From the NCBI RefSeq assembly GCF_002980525.1, contig NZ_PVBQ01000023.1:1-40199 (forward strand): a stretch of DNA of 40,199 nucleotides, given 5' to 3'. Each line of letters starts with the position of its first letter. The first letter of the stretch is position 1. Shown here piece after piece: positions 1 through 7,575 of this stretch. The notes beneath the pieces are model-generated. The model saw only the letters and a list, made by a program, of their open reading frames with translations, was not told where the DNA came from and did no database searches. The position numbers and the translations under genes are program-made. The stretch is from Sphingobacterium haloxyli (GTDB lineage Bacteria > Bacteroidota > Bacteroidia > Sphingobacteriales > Sphingobacteriaceae).

Positions 1-69
1 TGAATAGTATGTTTGCCATATTGTTTGGGTGCACCTAAAAATAACCATTTTTTAGGACAAACAATAAAA

Positions 70-105
70 ATCCCCGACACTTTGCCGTATCGGGGATCTT
101 TTTTT
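70..105. terminator. bidirectional intrinsic terminator
   Basis: An 8-bp stem (ATCCCCGA at 70-77 with TCGGGGAT at 90-97) encloses a 12-nt loop. A run of seven T follows on the + strand (99-105) and a T-rich stretch follows on the - strand. It ends the oxidoreductase gene to its right and probably also a + strand gene lying left of the window. Confidence 0.85.
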
Positions 106-115
106 AAAAGGCTTT

Positions 116-1165
116 TTAGACAGCCTCCTCTATAATGCTAAAATTTGGAGCCTGCAGAGCTTCGATCTGCCATTTTATATGATCAATCGTTATAGGATAT
201 GCTACGTGGTTACGCAAACTTTTATACACTGCGTTAAATAAGAGATTATAATTACCCTTTCGTGCTGGAAGCAATGATACCTGTTTTTCTCCATTACCAT
301 CCACAACCGTTAGTCTCCCTTCGTTTCCTTCTGGTTCAATTCCATATTCTGGAGCGATGGGTAGCACACCATCAATCAACTGTTGCTCCTGTACATCGAC
401 CATTTTTTTAATAAAGGATCCTGTCGATCCGTGAAGGACGAAGGCTGGCTGTGGATCGGCCACCAAGAGATTTCCAGTCAAGAATACTTGTAGGTTATCG
501 GGATACATCAGATGAAAATTAAAGAAATCAGGTACTTGTGATTCCGGTCTATTGATAGCGGTTGTTTTGATTATTTTAGTAGGCTTTCCAAAAAGGGAAA
601 AAGCTTGATCAAGCAGGTGAGGCCCTAAATCATACGCGACGCCGCTTGAGACATATTCACTTTTTTCTTTGAATTCTTTGGGTCCCAATGCCATATTGTA
701 GCGGTCAAAACGCATGTGTACCTCTACTATTTTACCGAGTTGACCACTTTCGACAATCTCTTTCAGTTGCATAAAATGGCTATCGTAGCGTCTATTCTGG
801 TAGAAAAAAATTTGCTTGCCTGTCTTTTTGCTTATGTCGGATAATTCGCTTAGTTGATCAAGATTGTCCACAGCAGGTTTTTCCAACAAAATATGTTTGC
901 CTGCTTCTAGCGACTCTTTTGCATATTCGAAATGTGTATAGTTGGGCGTATTGACAATAACCAGCTCTATACTATCATCGGCTAATAATTCGGCAACACT
1001 GTTGTAACTTCTAACATCGGGGTAGATTTCCTTTGCTGCTTTAGTTGTTCGTTCAACGACCGCCTTAAAATTAAAATTATCATTAGTATGGATAAATGGG
1101 GCGTGAAAAACACGTCCTGACATCCCGAAGCTTAATATACCTGTATTAATTCTCTGTTTTTGCAT
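116..1165 (-). CDS. Gfo/Idh/MocA family NAD(P)-dependent oxidoreductase
   Basis: A 349-residue cytoplasmic sugar or inositol-type dehydrogenase. The N-terminal Rossmann fold has the glycine-rich stretch GILSFGMSGRVFHAPF (residues 9-24), which resembles the YvaA/YdgJ branch of the family. The signature EKP (LLEKPAVDN) lies near residue 96, and the C-terminal alpha/beta substrate domain contains the usual DLGPHLLDQA with its catalytic-region histidine. Length is normal for the family. The ATG at 1165 lies 16 nt after a perfect -7 box on the minus strand. No signal peptide is present, unlike the second family member at 37223-38308. The substrate cannot be told from sequence. The gene stands alone, with a terminator just downstream. 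Confidence 0.9.
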   Translation of the reverse strand: MQKQRINTGILSFGMSGRVFHAPFIHTNDNFNFKAVVERTTKAAKEIYPDVRSYNSVAELLADDSIELVIVNTPNYTHFEYAKESLEAGKHILLEKPAVDNLDQLSELSDISKKTGKQIFFYQNRRYDSHFMQLKEIVESGQLGKIVEVHMRFDRYNMALGPKEFKEKSEYVSSGVAYDLGPHLLDQAFSLFGKPTKIIKTTAINRPESQVPDFFNFHLMYPDNLQVFLTGNLLVADPQPAFVLHGSTGSFIKKMVDVQEQQLIDGVLPIAPEYGIEPEGNEGRLTVVDGNGEKQVSLLPARKGNYNLLFNAVYKSLRNHVAYPITIDHIKWQIEALQAPNFSIIEEAV

Positions 1166-1181
1166 TACGTTGTCTAATTAT

Positions 1182-1189
1182 CAAACCTA
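1182..1189 (-). promoter_or_regulatory. -7 promoter box of the oxidoreductase gene
   Basis: Read on the minus strand this is TAGGTTTG, a perfect TAnnTTTG Bacteroidota -7 box, 16 nt before the ATG at 1165. The nearest TTG upstream is 25 nt away, so the -33 element is weak or absent. Confidence 0.5.
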
Positions 1190-1260
1190 ATTAAAAAATT
1201 TCATTCTTAATATACAATAAAATCGTTTTACCAGCTTACTATCCCAATAAACCATACAGC

Positions 1261-1920
1261 TTATTCGGCCCGCGTGTGAAAAGAACCTACATAGTGGATG
1301 TGCCTACTGGCAGCCATACCGTTAGGATTACACCCTAACTCACCCTCAGGTACCTCCAGACCTTGATTTGCATAGAAAATTTTCCAAAATTCATCAAAAT
1401 CGCCCGTCTTCGGATTTTTAAATGTCATCGGTTCCAACTGAAATAGCGCTATGTGTCGAAAAGCCCGCTCTACAAAGTCTGAACAGTAATAGGAACTGTC
1501 ATTCAACGTATAGCTCCAGTTGTACGGTTTGCCTAACATTTGACGCGCCCTTGCGATCGCCTCGGGAATAGCATTTTGATAAATGCTATCTATGCGATAT
1601 ATGGCAAACAGCCTATCATCGTCATGATTATTCTTTAATAAACTGTCCAGCGGTTCTTTGACAGACCCCTTCTTGCTACTTGCATGAAGAATATGGGGGA
1701 GCCCGTGTGCTATTTCTATCAGTCCGATATGATCAAAGGCTGCGCTGCTTGTCCGTTGTGTAACACGGTTGATTGCACCCGAGAGATTTTTAGACTGCGC
1801 GCCGACAAATAAAAGATCACCATGCCAGATGGTTATCCCCTTATAATTTATGCTGTCTTGCGCACAGACACATAGTATCTGTAGTATCAACACTAGCAAA
1901 ATTATCGCTTGTCTCATCAT
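1261..1920 (-). CDS. secreted YiiX/YebB-like permuted NlpC/P60 cysteine hydrolase
   Basis: A 219-residue exported protein. An N-terminal hydrophobic signal (residues 1-20) ends in CVCAQ, consistent with signal peptidase I cleavage. The mature part matches the YiiX/YebB-like permuted NlpC/P60 papain fold. WHGDLLFVG opens the domain, DHIGLIEI carries the conserved histidine, and YYCSDFVERAF carries the nucleophile cysteine, in the circularly permuted order His before Cys. Family members cleave or bind lipid, amide or peptidoglycan substrates; the substrate here is unknown. It is a single gene with its own promoter 5 nt upstream of the ATG. The C-terminal 25 residues (CNPNGMAASRHIHYVGSF) are typical of Bacteroidota members. 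Confidence 0.8.
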   Translation of the reverse strand: MMRQAIILLVLILQILCVCAQDSINYKGITIWHGDLLFVGAQSKNLSGAINRVTQRTSSAAFDHIGLIEIAHGLPHILHASSKKGSVKEPLDSLLKNNHDDDRLFAIYRIDSIYQNAIPEAIARARQMLGKPYNWSYTLNDSSYYCSDFVERAFRHIALFQLEPMTFKNPKTGDFDEFWKIFYANQGLEVPEGELGCNPNGMAASRHIHYVGSFHTRAE

Positions 1921-1925
1921 AGCAA

Positions 1926-1953
1926 CGAAGATATAGAATTAATTCACTACAAA
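1926..1953 (-). promoter_or_regulatory. promoter of the YiiX-like gene
   Basis: On the minus strand TTTG (1950-1953) is followed by 16 nt and then TATCTTCG (1926-1933). The latter matches TAnnTTTG at every fixed position but one. Only 5 nt separate the box from the ATG at 1920, so transcription should start at or next to the start codon. Confidence 0.55.
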
Positions 1954-2032
1954 AAAATAGATCCATCAAATCTGAAACGCCGTTACGCATGATAAAAACG
2001 TCTAAGAGATGTTACCGTAAAGCATAAAATAT

Positions 2033-2067
2033 GACTAAATTTGATTTCAAGGAAATTGAATTTAGTC
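2033..2067. promoter_or_regulatory. 35-bp palindrome overlapping the sirtuin promoter
   Basis: Two 16-nt arms (2033-2048 and 2052-2067) are separated by AAG. Fourteen pairs are Watson-Crick and two are G-U, so the arms can also fold as a long RNA hairpin at the start of the mRNA. The left arm contains TAAATTTG (2036-2043), a perfect -7 box for the + strand. There is no T-run, so it does not look like a terminator. A dimeric repressor site or a 5' UTR hairpin are the likely roles. Confidence 0.6.
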
Positions 2068-2089
2068 GGTGAAAACAAAATCATTCAAA

Positions 2090-2791
2090 ATGAAGAAAAT
2101 CGTTGTCTTGACAGGTGCGGGGATGAGTGCGGAAAGTGGTATTTCTACATTCCGGGACGCTAATGGACTATGGGAAAACCACGACATTATGGATGTAGCT
2201 ACGCCCGAAGGGTGGAAAAAGAACCCTAGGTTGGTGTTGGACTTTTATAACCAACGACGGCGTCAGTTAAAATCCGTGAAGCCCAATTCAGCGCATTTCT
2301 ATTTAAAGCAATTGGAAGCGGAACATGAGGTAAGTATCATCACCCAGAATGTCGATAATCTGCACGAACGAGCTGGGTCATCCCGCGTTATTCATCTACA
2401 CGGGGAATTAAACAAGGTCCGTAGTGAAGAAAACGAACAGCTAATTTATGATTGGTCTGAAGATTTGGTTGTAGGAGATACGGGAGTGGACGGCGTACAG
2501 CTCCGACCCCACATTGTCTGGTTTGGGGAAATGGTGCCGATGATGGACGAGGCCGTCGCGGAGACGCTAACGGCGGATATTATGTTGGTTATCGGTACAT
2601 CATTACAAGTTTATCCGGCTGCTTCCTTAATTGATTATGTAGCCGCCACTACTCCCATTTATGTAATTGACCCCCATGGAAATGCTATTCCTCGTAAGTC
2701 GTCTATACACGTGATCCCCAAGAGGGCCACGGACGGAGTGAAGGATTTCGATCTGCAACTACGTGAAAGGTTGCGTGGGGATATGGTATAA
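2090..2791 (+). CDS. cobB: SIR2-family NAD-dependent protein deacylase (sirtuin, CobB-like)
   Basis: A 233-residue sirtuin that removes acyl groups from lysines using NAD. Visible motifs are GAGMSAESGISTFR (NAD binding), TQNVDNLHERAG, the catalytic histidine in HLHGEL, and GTSLQVYPAA. The stretch DFYNQRRRQL has the Tyr-xx-Arg pair that in SIRT5 and E. coli CobB favours succinyl and malonyl lysine, so desuccinylase activity is inferred. The whole protein contains no cysteine, so the usual four-cysteine zinc site is absent. I chose ATG 2090. A GTG at 2069 would add seven residues, but 2090 puts the NAD motif at the usual distance from the N-terminus. The stop lies 9 bp from the convergent phosphoesterase gene. 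Confidence 0.92.
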   Translation: MKKIVVLTGAGMSAESGISTFRDANGLWENHDIMDVATPEGWKKNPRLVLDFYNQRRRQLKSVKPNSAHFYLKQLEAEHEVSIITQNVDNLHERAGSSRVIHLHGELNKVRSEENEQLIYDWSEDLVVGDTGVDGVQLRPHIVWFGEMVPMMDEAVAETLTADIMLVIGTSLQVYPAASLIDYVAATTPIYVIDPHGNAIPRKSSIHVIPKRATDGVKDFDLQLRERLRGDMV

Positions 2792-2800
2792 GCCTGACGA

Positions 2801-3982
2801 TCATAACATCCGCTTTAATGTAAGGACGGTTATTTCTGGCCAGACACCGATTCTACCCCTTAGACCATGGTAACCAAAACCTCTGTTTACATACAGATAT
2901 TTGCCATCTCGGCTATATAGTCCTGCCCATTGCTTATACATATACTGAATTGGGCTCCATTTAAAACCAAAAAGCTCAATACCAAATTGCATACCGTGTG
3001 TATGTCCCGCTAACGTTAGGTGAATATGATGCCCACGATCTAGTGTTACTTCATCCCAATGTGACGGGTCATGCGACATGAGGATCTTAAACGATTCTGG
3101 AGCAACATTAGCAGCTGCTTTCTTCAGATCCCCGTATTTGTGAAAACCACCTTTCCCCCAGTTTTCCACGCCTATTAAAGCTATACTCTGCCCACTTTTA
3201 TTTATGGTGATTGCGTCGTTTAATAAGAGCTTAAAGCCGATTTCGGCATGTATTTCCTTTAACCGTTGCATGTTTTTTTCCTTTGCCGCGCTACTTTCCC
3301 ATCGGATATAATCTCCATAGTCGTGATTGCCAAGGACGGAATACTTACCATACGGAGCGCTTAGCTTTGTGAATCCTTCCACCCAAGGCTCCATCTCCGT
3401 AGCGAGATTATTAACCAGATCCCCAGTGAACAGAAGTAAGTCGCTCTGCTGCTCATTAGCGAGGTCAATACCTTTTTGCACGCCTTTTATATTTGTGAGG
3501 CTTCCGGAATGGATATCAGAGAGCTGCGTAATTGTGAATCCATCGAACGCTTCTGGTAAATCCGGAAAGTGAAGTGTTTCCTTCCTTAATCTATAAAAAT
3601 GTTTGCCTCGTGTCAGTCCAAACACAACGATTAAAAAAATTAAACATGCTATGACAACCGTAATCTCACTTACATAAAAACTACGGGGTGGGAAACCTCG
3701 CCATAAGCGTGTAACATCTTCCGCAAGAAGAATAGGGAAAGAAAGTATTTTAGGTATGAATACCAGAAGCACAGCTGTTATCAAGATTTGTATAAGACGC
3801 TGCGTGTCATTACGCACCCTGCGAACAAAAGCTAGTGATATTAGGCCTATAAACAGTAAAATATCTATTAGCCAATAACTGATTCGAAATAATGTATTAG
3901 GCGATAAAGTCGTGACAGCCTGGTAAAAATACACATCACTTACCAAGCATAATATCAAAAACAGAAACAATCTTTTTACCAT
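2801..3982 (-). CDS. membrane-anchored calcineurin-like metallophosphoesterase
   Basis: About 393 residues. The first ~130 contain four hydrophobic segments, then comes a calcineurin-type phosphoesterase domain with all dimetal motifs in order: QLSDIHSG, FTGDLV, LGNHDYGDY, MSHDP and AGHTHG. This architecture is that of the YkuE/YaeI group, some of which act on UDP-diacylglucosamine or other lipid phosphates. The substrate here is not deducible. The upstream idi gene ends 35 bp before, on the same strand, so the two are probably co-transcribed. An in-frame TTG at 4009 would add nine residues. I prefer ATG 3982 because a standard membrane N-terminus (MVKRLFLF) starts there. Confidence 0.85.
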   Translation of the reverse strand: MVKRLFLFLILCLVSDVYFYQAVTTLSPNTLFRISYWLIDILLFIGLISLAFVRRVRNDTQRLIQILITAVLLVFIPKILSFPILLAEDVTRLWRGFPPRSFYVSEITVVIACLIFLIVVFGLTRGKHFYRLRKETLHFPDLPEAFDGFTITQLSDIHSGSLTNIKGVQKGIDLANEQQSDLLLFTGDLVNNLATEMEPWVEGFTKLSAPYGKYSVLGNHDYGDYIRWESSAAKEKNMQRLKEIHAEIGFKLLLNDAITINKSGQSIALIGVENWGKGGFHKYGDLKKAAANVAPESFKILMSHDPSHWDEVTLDRGHHIHLTLAGHTHGMQFGIELFGFKWSPIQYMYKQWAGLYSRDGKYLYVNRGFGYHGLRGRIGVWPEITVLTLKRML

Positions 3983-4017
3983 ATATATAAGAACAGGTAT
4001 TATACCCAATAGGTTTT

Positions 4018-4530
4018 TTAGAGGTTATGCATTACAATAGGTAGAGCGATTTTAAACCACGAAGTATACTTTTTCGGATTTTGATTTATATCATCGAGAA
4101 CTTCATTTAAGCTCATCCATTTATAGTCTTGGACCTCGTCTTTATTTATTTTTGGTTCTTCATTGGAGTAACCGATATAAACATAATCATATTCATTTTC
4201 TATTAAATTGTTTTCGACTTTGGCCTTGTAAATAAATGAGTGGGAAGGTGATAAATCACATTCCATTCCCATTTCAAATATCAGACGTTCTGCTGCACTA
4301 AGTCGTACGTCCTCGTTCCATTGGGGGTGTGAACAGCAAGTGTTCGTCCATAGCCCTGCACCGTGGTATTTATGGTTTGCTCGTTGCTGTAAAAGAAGTT
4401 CGCCTTTATCGTTAAAAATAAAGACTGAAAAAGCTCGGTGAAGATGTCCTTGCTTATGGGCCTCTAGTTTTCCCATTTCGCCAAGAGCAACGTCATTTTC
4501 ATCTACCAGTATTACTTTATTTCGTTCCAT
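4018..4530 (-). CDS. idi: type 1 isopentenyl-diphosphate delta-isomerase
   Basis: A 170-residue Nudix-fold enzyme that interconverts IPP and DMAPP for isoprenoid (quinone, carotenoid, undecaprenol) synthesis. Catalytic cysteine lies in NTCCSHP (residues 63-69), metal ligands include His25, the GHLHRAF histidines and the CSHP histidine, and the catalytic glutamates are in ENEYDYV (111-117). Length and motif order match E. coli Idi. The ATG at 4530 gives the canonical start MERNKVILVDENDVALG. A TTG ten codons upstream is open but adds nothing conserved. It is first in a likely two-gene unit with the phosphoesterase. Confidence 0.95.
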   Translation of the reverse strand: MERNKVILVDENDVALGEMGKLEAHKQGHLHRAFSVFIFNDKGELLLQQRANHKYHGAGLWTNTCCSHPQWNEDVRLSAAERLIFEMGMECDLSPSHSFIYKAKVENNLIENEYDYVYIGYSNEEPKINKDEVQDYKWMSLNEVLDDINQNPKKYTSWFKIALPIVMHNL

Positions 4531-4902
4531 TTTTTGTACAGTTAAGAGTTTTCGGATCAATATTTTAATGCTTCTCGATATATCTTCAACGCTCTATTGT
4601 TTTTTTATCCTTCTTTTGTCTGTTTTAGAATTGGATTGTCCAACCCAATTTTGCCTTATCAAATGATTATGAGCGGGTGTAGATTCCTGTTTTACTAACG
4701 AATAAGTACAAGAAGAGACTATAATTGGTTCTGCTCGAACGGCTCCGGTGTATTTTCTGTCATTTTCGACGATTCAGCTAGTGCTTCCAATTATATTTCC
4801 AGTAGCCGGATTTTGAGATGCCATAGCAAATTACGTTGTTCCCCTCAGGATCACTTCTATAAGTGTCTCGTTAAAACGGCCAGGGTTCGAATTTCAATAG
4901 TT
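4531..4902. other. intergenic region, no gene seen
   Basis: A 372-bp gap between idi and the small hydrophilic gene. I see no convincing ORF on either strand. It holds one 8-bp inverted repeat around 4631-4652 (AATTGG...CCAATT) without a T-run. It could be a weak terminator for the upstream minus-strand gene or part of the idi promoter region. Confidence 0.4.
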
Positions 4903-5175
4903 TTACCGGAAAGCTTGTTCCCGATACGTTGCGTTATTACTCCTTGAGATGTGGTTGTAATTCAGATCACTCATCTCTTTATCGGTATTTCGATTTACAT
5001 TCTTCATATCGACATTATCTGCCGGCTCGCCGTGCTCGTCTAGATATTTATTTTCTATCTTTTTTGTCGCATTCATTTTACCGCTATCGACTTCGATTGG
5101 TCCAGCGGTATCCCTGGATGTGCCGGCAGGTTTTCCTTTAGGCGTTTTGCTTTTTTTCTCGCTATGCTGTGTCAT
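4903..5175 (-). CDS. small hydrophilic protein of unknown function
   Basis: A 90-residue protein rich in Lys, Asn, Asp and Glu, with no hydrophobic segment and no cysteine. It starts MTQHSEKKSKTPKGKPAG and is probably intrinsically disordered. It begins with ATG and lies alone, about 95 bp downstream of the sensor kinase on the same strand, so it may be read from the kinase transcript. Such small, charged, low-complexity proteins are common in Sphingobacteriaceae and are often stress-induced, but nothing in this sequence assigns a role. The opposite strand is also open here; I take the minus frame as real because its composition is that of a soluble protein. Confidence 0.55.
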   Translation of the reverse strand: MTQHSEKKSKTPKGKPAGTSRDTAGPIEVDSGKMNATKKIENKYLDEHGEPADNVDMKNVNRNTDKEMSDLNYNHISRSNNATYREQAFR

Positions 5176-5269
5176 ATCCGTCTTGTTTGTTTCTTATAAA
5201 GTGCACAAAGATTAGATGAAGTAGTTCACGTTCATTTGCGGAAATTTAACTTTATGTTCTACCTCATTT

Positions 5270-6883
5270 TTACTGAGCTATGTCACTTGCGATGAAACGT
5301 ATCGAAAAACTTGTTCCGCCTTCACCGCAAATAACCATGGTACCACCAAGCATAGCCACTCTATTTTTTAGGGCTCGAAGTCCCGAGCCTCGTTTTAACT
5401 CCTCTTCGATACTGGCAGCGAATCCCTTTCCACGATCGCGTACAGAAATCGTCACCACGTTGTTTTCCATATTCACAGACACCGTGGCTTGGTCCGTGCC
5501 GGAATATTTAATACTATTGTTAAGCAACTCTTGAATAATCCTAAAGATGTCAAGCTGGACATCATTCGAAATCGCGTCAATCCTCGGGTCTATGGAAGCT
5601 TCAACTGTAAATCCGGATTTGCCTAGCCGCTGGATCATATCGCGGATACCTGCTACCAGTCCAAAGTCCTTTAATATTGATGGATTAAGTTCAGCAGATA
5701 ACGTCCTTAGCTGCCCGATGGCGTCTTCAAGAAGTGAATCGACACTATCTAATTTATTGTTGAGCGAAAGCTGCCTTTTAATATGTGCAAGATTAAAACG
5801 GATACCATAGAGCATCTGACACACACTGTCATGAAGGATACCGCTTATTCTCTCACGTTCCTTCTCCTGTACTTCTATCGTTGCCCTTTGAATCAACCTT
5901 TGTTGCTGCTTCTTGCGGTCTTCTTCGAGAGTAAAATGCCTTTTCCTCTCGGTAATATCATTAAGAATACCTGCAAAATAACGAGATCCATCAACCGATT
6001 CCACCACGGTACCTTTAACAGTAATTACTTTATACGTCGCATCGACAGGCAACAGCCGAAGTTCGAGGTCTACTTCACAACCGCTACTAAAATTTTTCAA
6101 CAACTGTCCAAGTTTGGGGCGATCTTCTTTCACAAGACGTTTAGTTAAAGAATCGATTGATTGACGTGGATCGTCCGGCGAAATTCCCAAGATGTCTTTA
6201 CTATTATCATCTAAAAAGATGCTACCGGGAGCGCCAAGCTTAGCCATCCAAGTACCCGTATAGGAAGCCCGTAGCGTTAAGTCCAACCTTTCGCTAGTTT
6301 CCAGAAGTCTCTGTTGAACGAACTTTGCTTCCGTAACATCCATCAAAGTTGTGTAATATAAGGTGTCTTTGCTAACAGGTTGTAGCGCCGCTACACCGTT
6401 GAGATGGGCAAAAATGGTTTTATTTTCACTGACCTTTAACTTGATCTCACATTCCCGTCGCTGCCCGATCTCCGTCATACTCTTCAAGAAGGCGTAGTAT
6501 AGAAGCCAGCAGTCAGGAGAGACAAAGACGGCGAAATTTTGATGTAAGATTTTGCTGGCATCAGTTCCTATCGATTTGGCGGCGCTTTGATTGATCGCCT
6601 GTACGACGCCATTGCGATCTAAGATAAAATAACCCACAGGAGCTGAATCGAAAAGCGCAGAAAACTTCGAACGCTCGATTTGAAGAGTCTTGAACGATGC
6701 TTCCAGTTCCTCGTTTTGCACCTGCAATTCCAGTTCGTATACTTCAAGCTCATGCAGCAAACGAGCTATTTCATTTTCCGCGGTCAGGCTTTTCTCCAAA
6801 GGAGCAGATATTAGTAGTTGCTCGGCTTTTCGTCTCATAAGGCTAAACCTTCGTTGCTGTTCCTGAGAATCCCGGTTTTCCAT
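5270..6883 (-). CDS. cytoplasmic PAS-PAS sensor histidine kinase (HisKA_3 / NarX-like)
   Basis: 537 residues with no transmembrane segment. It has an N-terminal coiled coil (about 35-70, rich in Glu and Leu), PAS domain 1 (about 71-190), PAS domain 2 (about 200-315, ending ILNDITERKR), then a HisKA_3 dimerisation domain with phospho-acceptor His351 in GILHDSVCQML. An HATPase domain follows with N-box QELLNNSIKYS and G-box DRGKGF. HisKA_3 kinases normally pair with LuxR/NarL-type regulators, but no regulator gene lies nearby, so its partner must be elsewhere. With no membrane anchor, the PAS domains probably sense an internal signal such as redox or a ligand. Up to two small genes precede it on the same strand. 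Confidence 0.9.
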   Translation of the reverse strand: MENRDSQEQQRRFSLMRRKAEQLLISAPLEKSLTAENEIARLLHELEVYELELQVQNEELEASFKTLQIERSKFSALFDSAPVGYFILDRNGVVQAINQSAAKSIGTDASKILHQNFAVFVSPDCWLLYYAFLKSMTEIGQRRECEIKLKVSENKTIFAHLNGVAALQPVSKDTLYYTTLMDVTEAKFVQQRLLETSERLDLTLRASYTGTWMAKLGAPGSIFLDDNSKDILGISPDDPRQSIDSLTKRLVKEDRPKLGQLLKNFSSGCEVDLELRLLPVDATYKVITVKGTVVESVDGSRYFAGILNDITERKRHFTLEEDRKKQQQRLIQRATIEVQEKERERISGILHDSVCQMLYGIRFNLAHIKRQLSLNNKLDSVDSLLEDAIGQLRTLSAELNPSILKDFGLVAGIRDMIQRLGKSGFTVEASIDPRIDAISNDVQLDIFRIIQELLNNSIKYSGTDQATVSVNMENNVVTISVRDRGKGFAASIEEELKRGSGLRALKNRVAMLGGTMVICGEGGTSFSIRFIASDIAQ

Positions 6884-6919
6884 TTACATTTCTTTAAACT
6901 TCAAATAATAACGTAGCAG

Positions 6920-7129
6920 CTATTGCCGTACAGAAAGCTTCTGATAAAGGACGTCTAGCTGCCACTTGTTGTGAACAATCTCAAGAAAAGAAAGTTCATC
7001 CGGATCCGTCTCGGTTTCATGAAATAGTCGAAGAAAATAAGAGTTATGAACCAAAAAAAACCTTACTATGAGCGAGAAATCAGGTCCTCCTAAAAAACGA
7101 CATCCACCGACGCTAATTGCTGTCCCCAA
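6920..7129 (-). CDS. doubtful small ORF, unknown
   Basis: A 69-codon frame between two minus-strand genes, 6 bp after one and 36 bp before the kinase. It has no ATG; the first possible start is TTG at 7129. The second half (DPDELSFLEIVHNKWQLDV) reads like soluble protein, and the first half does not. It may be a remnant, a small kinase-associated protein, or chance. I do not recognise it. Confidence 0.25.
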   Translation of the reverse strand: MGTAISVGGCRFLGGPDFSLIVRFFLVHNSYFLRLFHETETDPDELSFLEIVHNKWQLDVLYQKLSVRQ

Positions 7130-7135
7130 ACCGAC

Positions 7136-7453
7136 CTATATGGTGGTGTTAGCCGCCTGTATAGTTTTCTTTAGAGCGTCTGATAGGGCTGTTTTGTAGT
7201 TGATGAAATTGACTTGACGGTCTTCTTCTTCACCCACTTTTAGGAGTCTTTTAAATTCTTTAACCTGTTGCAATTCATTTAAATAAAGCTCCCTAAATGT
7301 TTCTGCATCTTTGTTTTTTAATATACGTACGGTATGTGAGTATTGATCGTATATGTCCGTAATGACCGTTAAGCTCTTATCATCGTAGTTCTGTAGACCT
7401 GCAATTTTTTCCGAAAGCTTCTCCAGCTTTTTTCTTTCTTTTGTGTATGCCAT
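7136..7453 (-). CDS. small helical protein of unknown function
   Basis: A 105-residue protein, strongly helical and charged (start MAYTKERKKLEKLSEKIAGL), predicted cytoplasmic with likely coiled-coil segments at 5-20 and 50-75. It has no signal peptide or cysteine. ATG start at 7453, with a TACCTTCG box 8 nt upstream on the same strand. It lies upstream of the sensor kinase in the same direction with no terminator between, so the two could form an operon. Its role is unknown. Confidence 0.65.
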   Translation of the reverse strand: MAYTKERKKLEKLSEKIAGLQNYDDKSLTVITDIYDQYSHTVRILKNKDAETFRELYLNELQQVKEFKRLLKVGEEEDRQVNFINYKTALSDALKKTIQAANTTI

Positions 7454-7461
7454 AATTAAGA

Positions 7462-7469
7462 CGAAGGTA
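7462..7469 (-). promoter_or_regulatory. -7 box upstream of the small helical protein
   Basis: Minus-strand TACCTTCG (one mismatch to TAnnTTTG), 8 nt before the ATG at 7453. No TTG at a good distance upstream. Confidence 0.35.
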
Positions 7470-7575
7470 CAGTTTTCACAATTAAAAATTGCCGTTCTCG
7501 AAGCATAGCAGTTTTAATCCAAAGCAACTAAAAACTTAACAGACCCTGAAAAACCAGAAACGATAATCCTGTCAT

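Noticed and set aside
4884..4892. GGTTCGAAT resembling a tRNA T-loop
   Set aside because: The flanking bases do not form a T-stem, and no acceptor stem or anticodon arm can be drawn upstream.
5280..6148. Three long + strand frames opposite the PAS kinase gene
   Set aside because: They lie antisense to clear kinase motifs, have no promoter and read as shadow frames.
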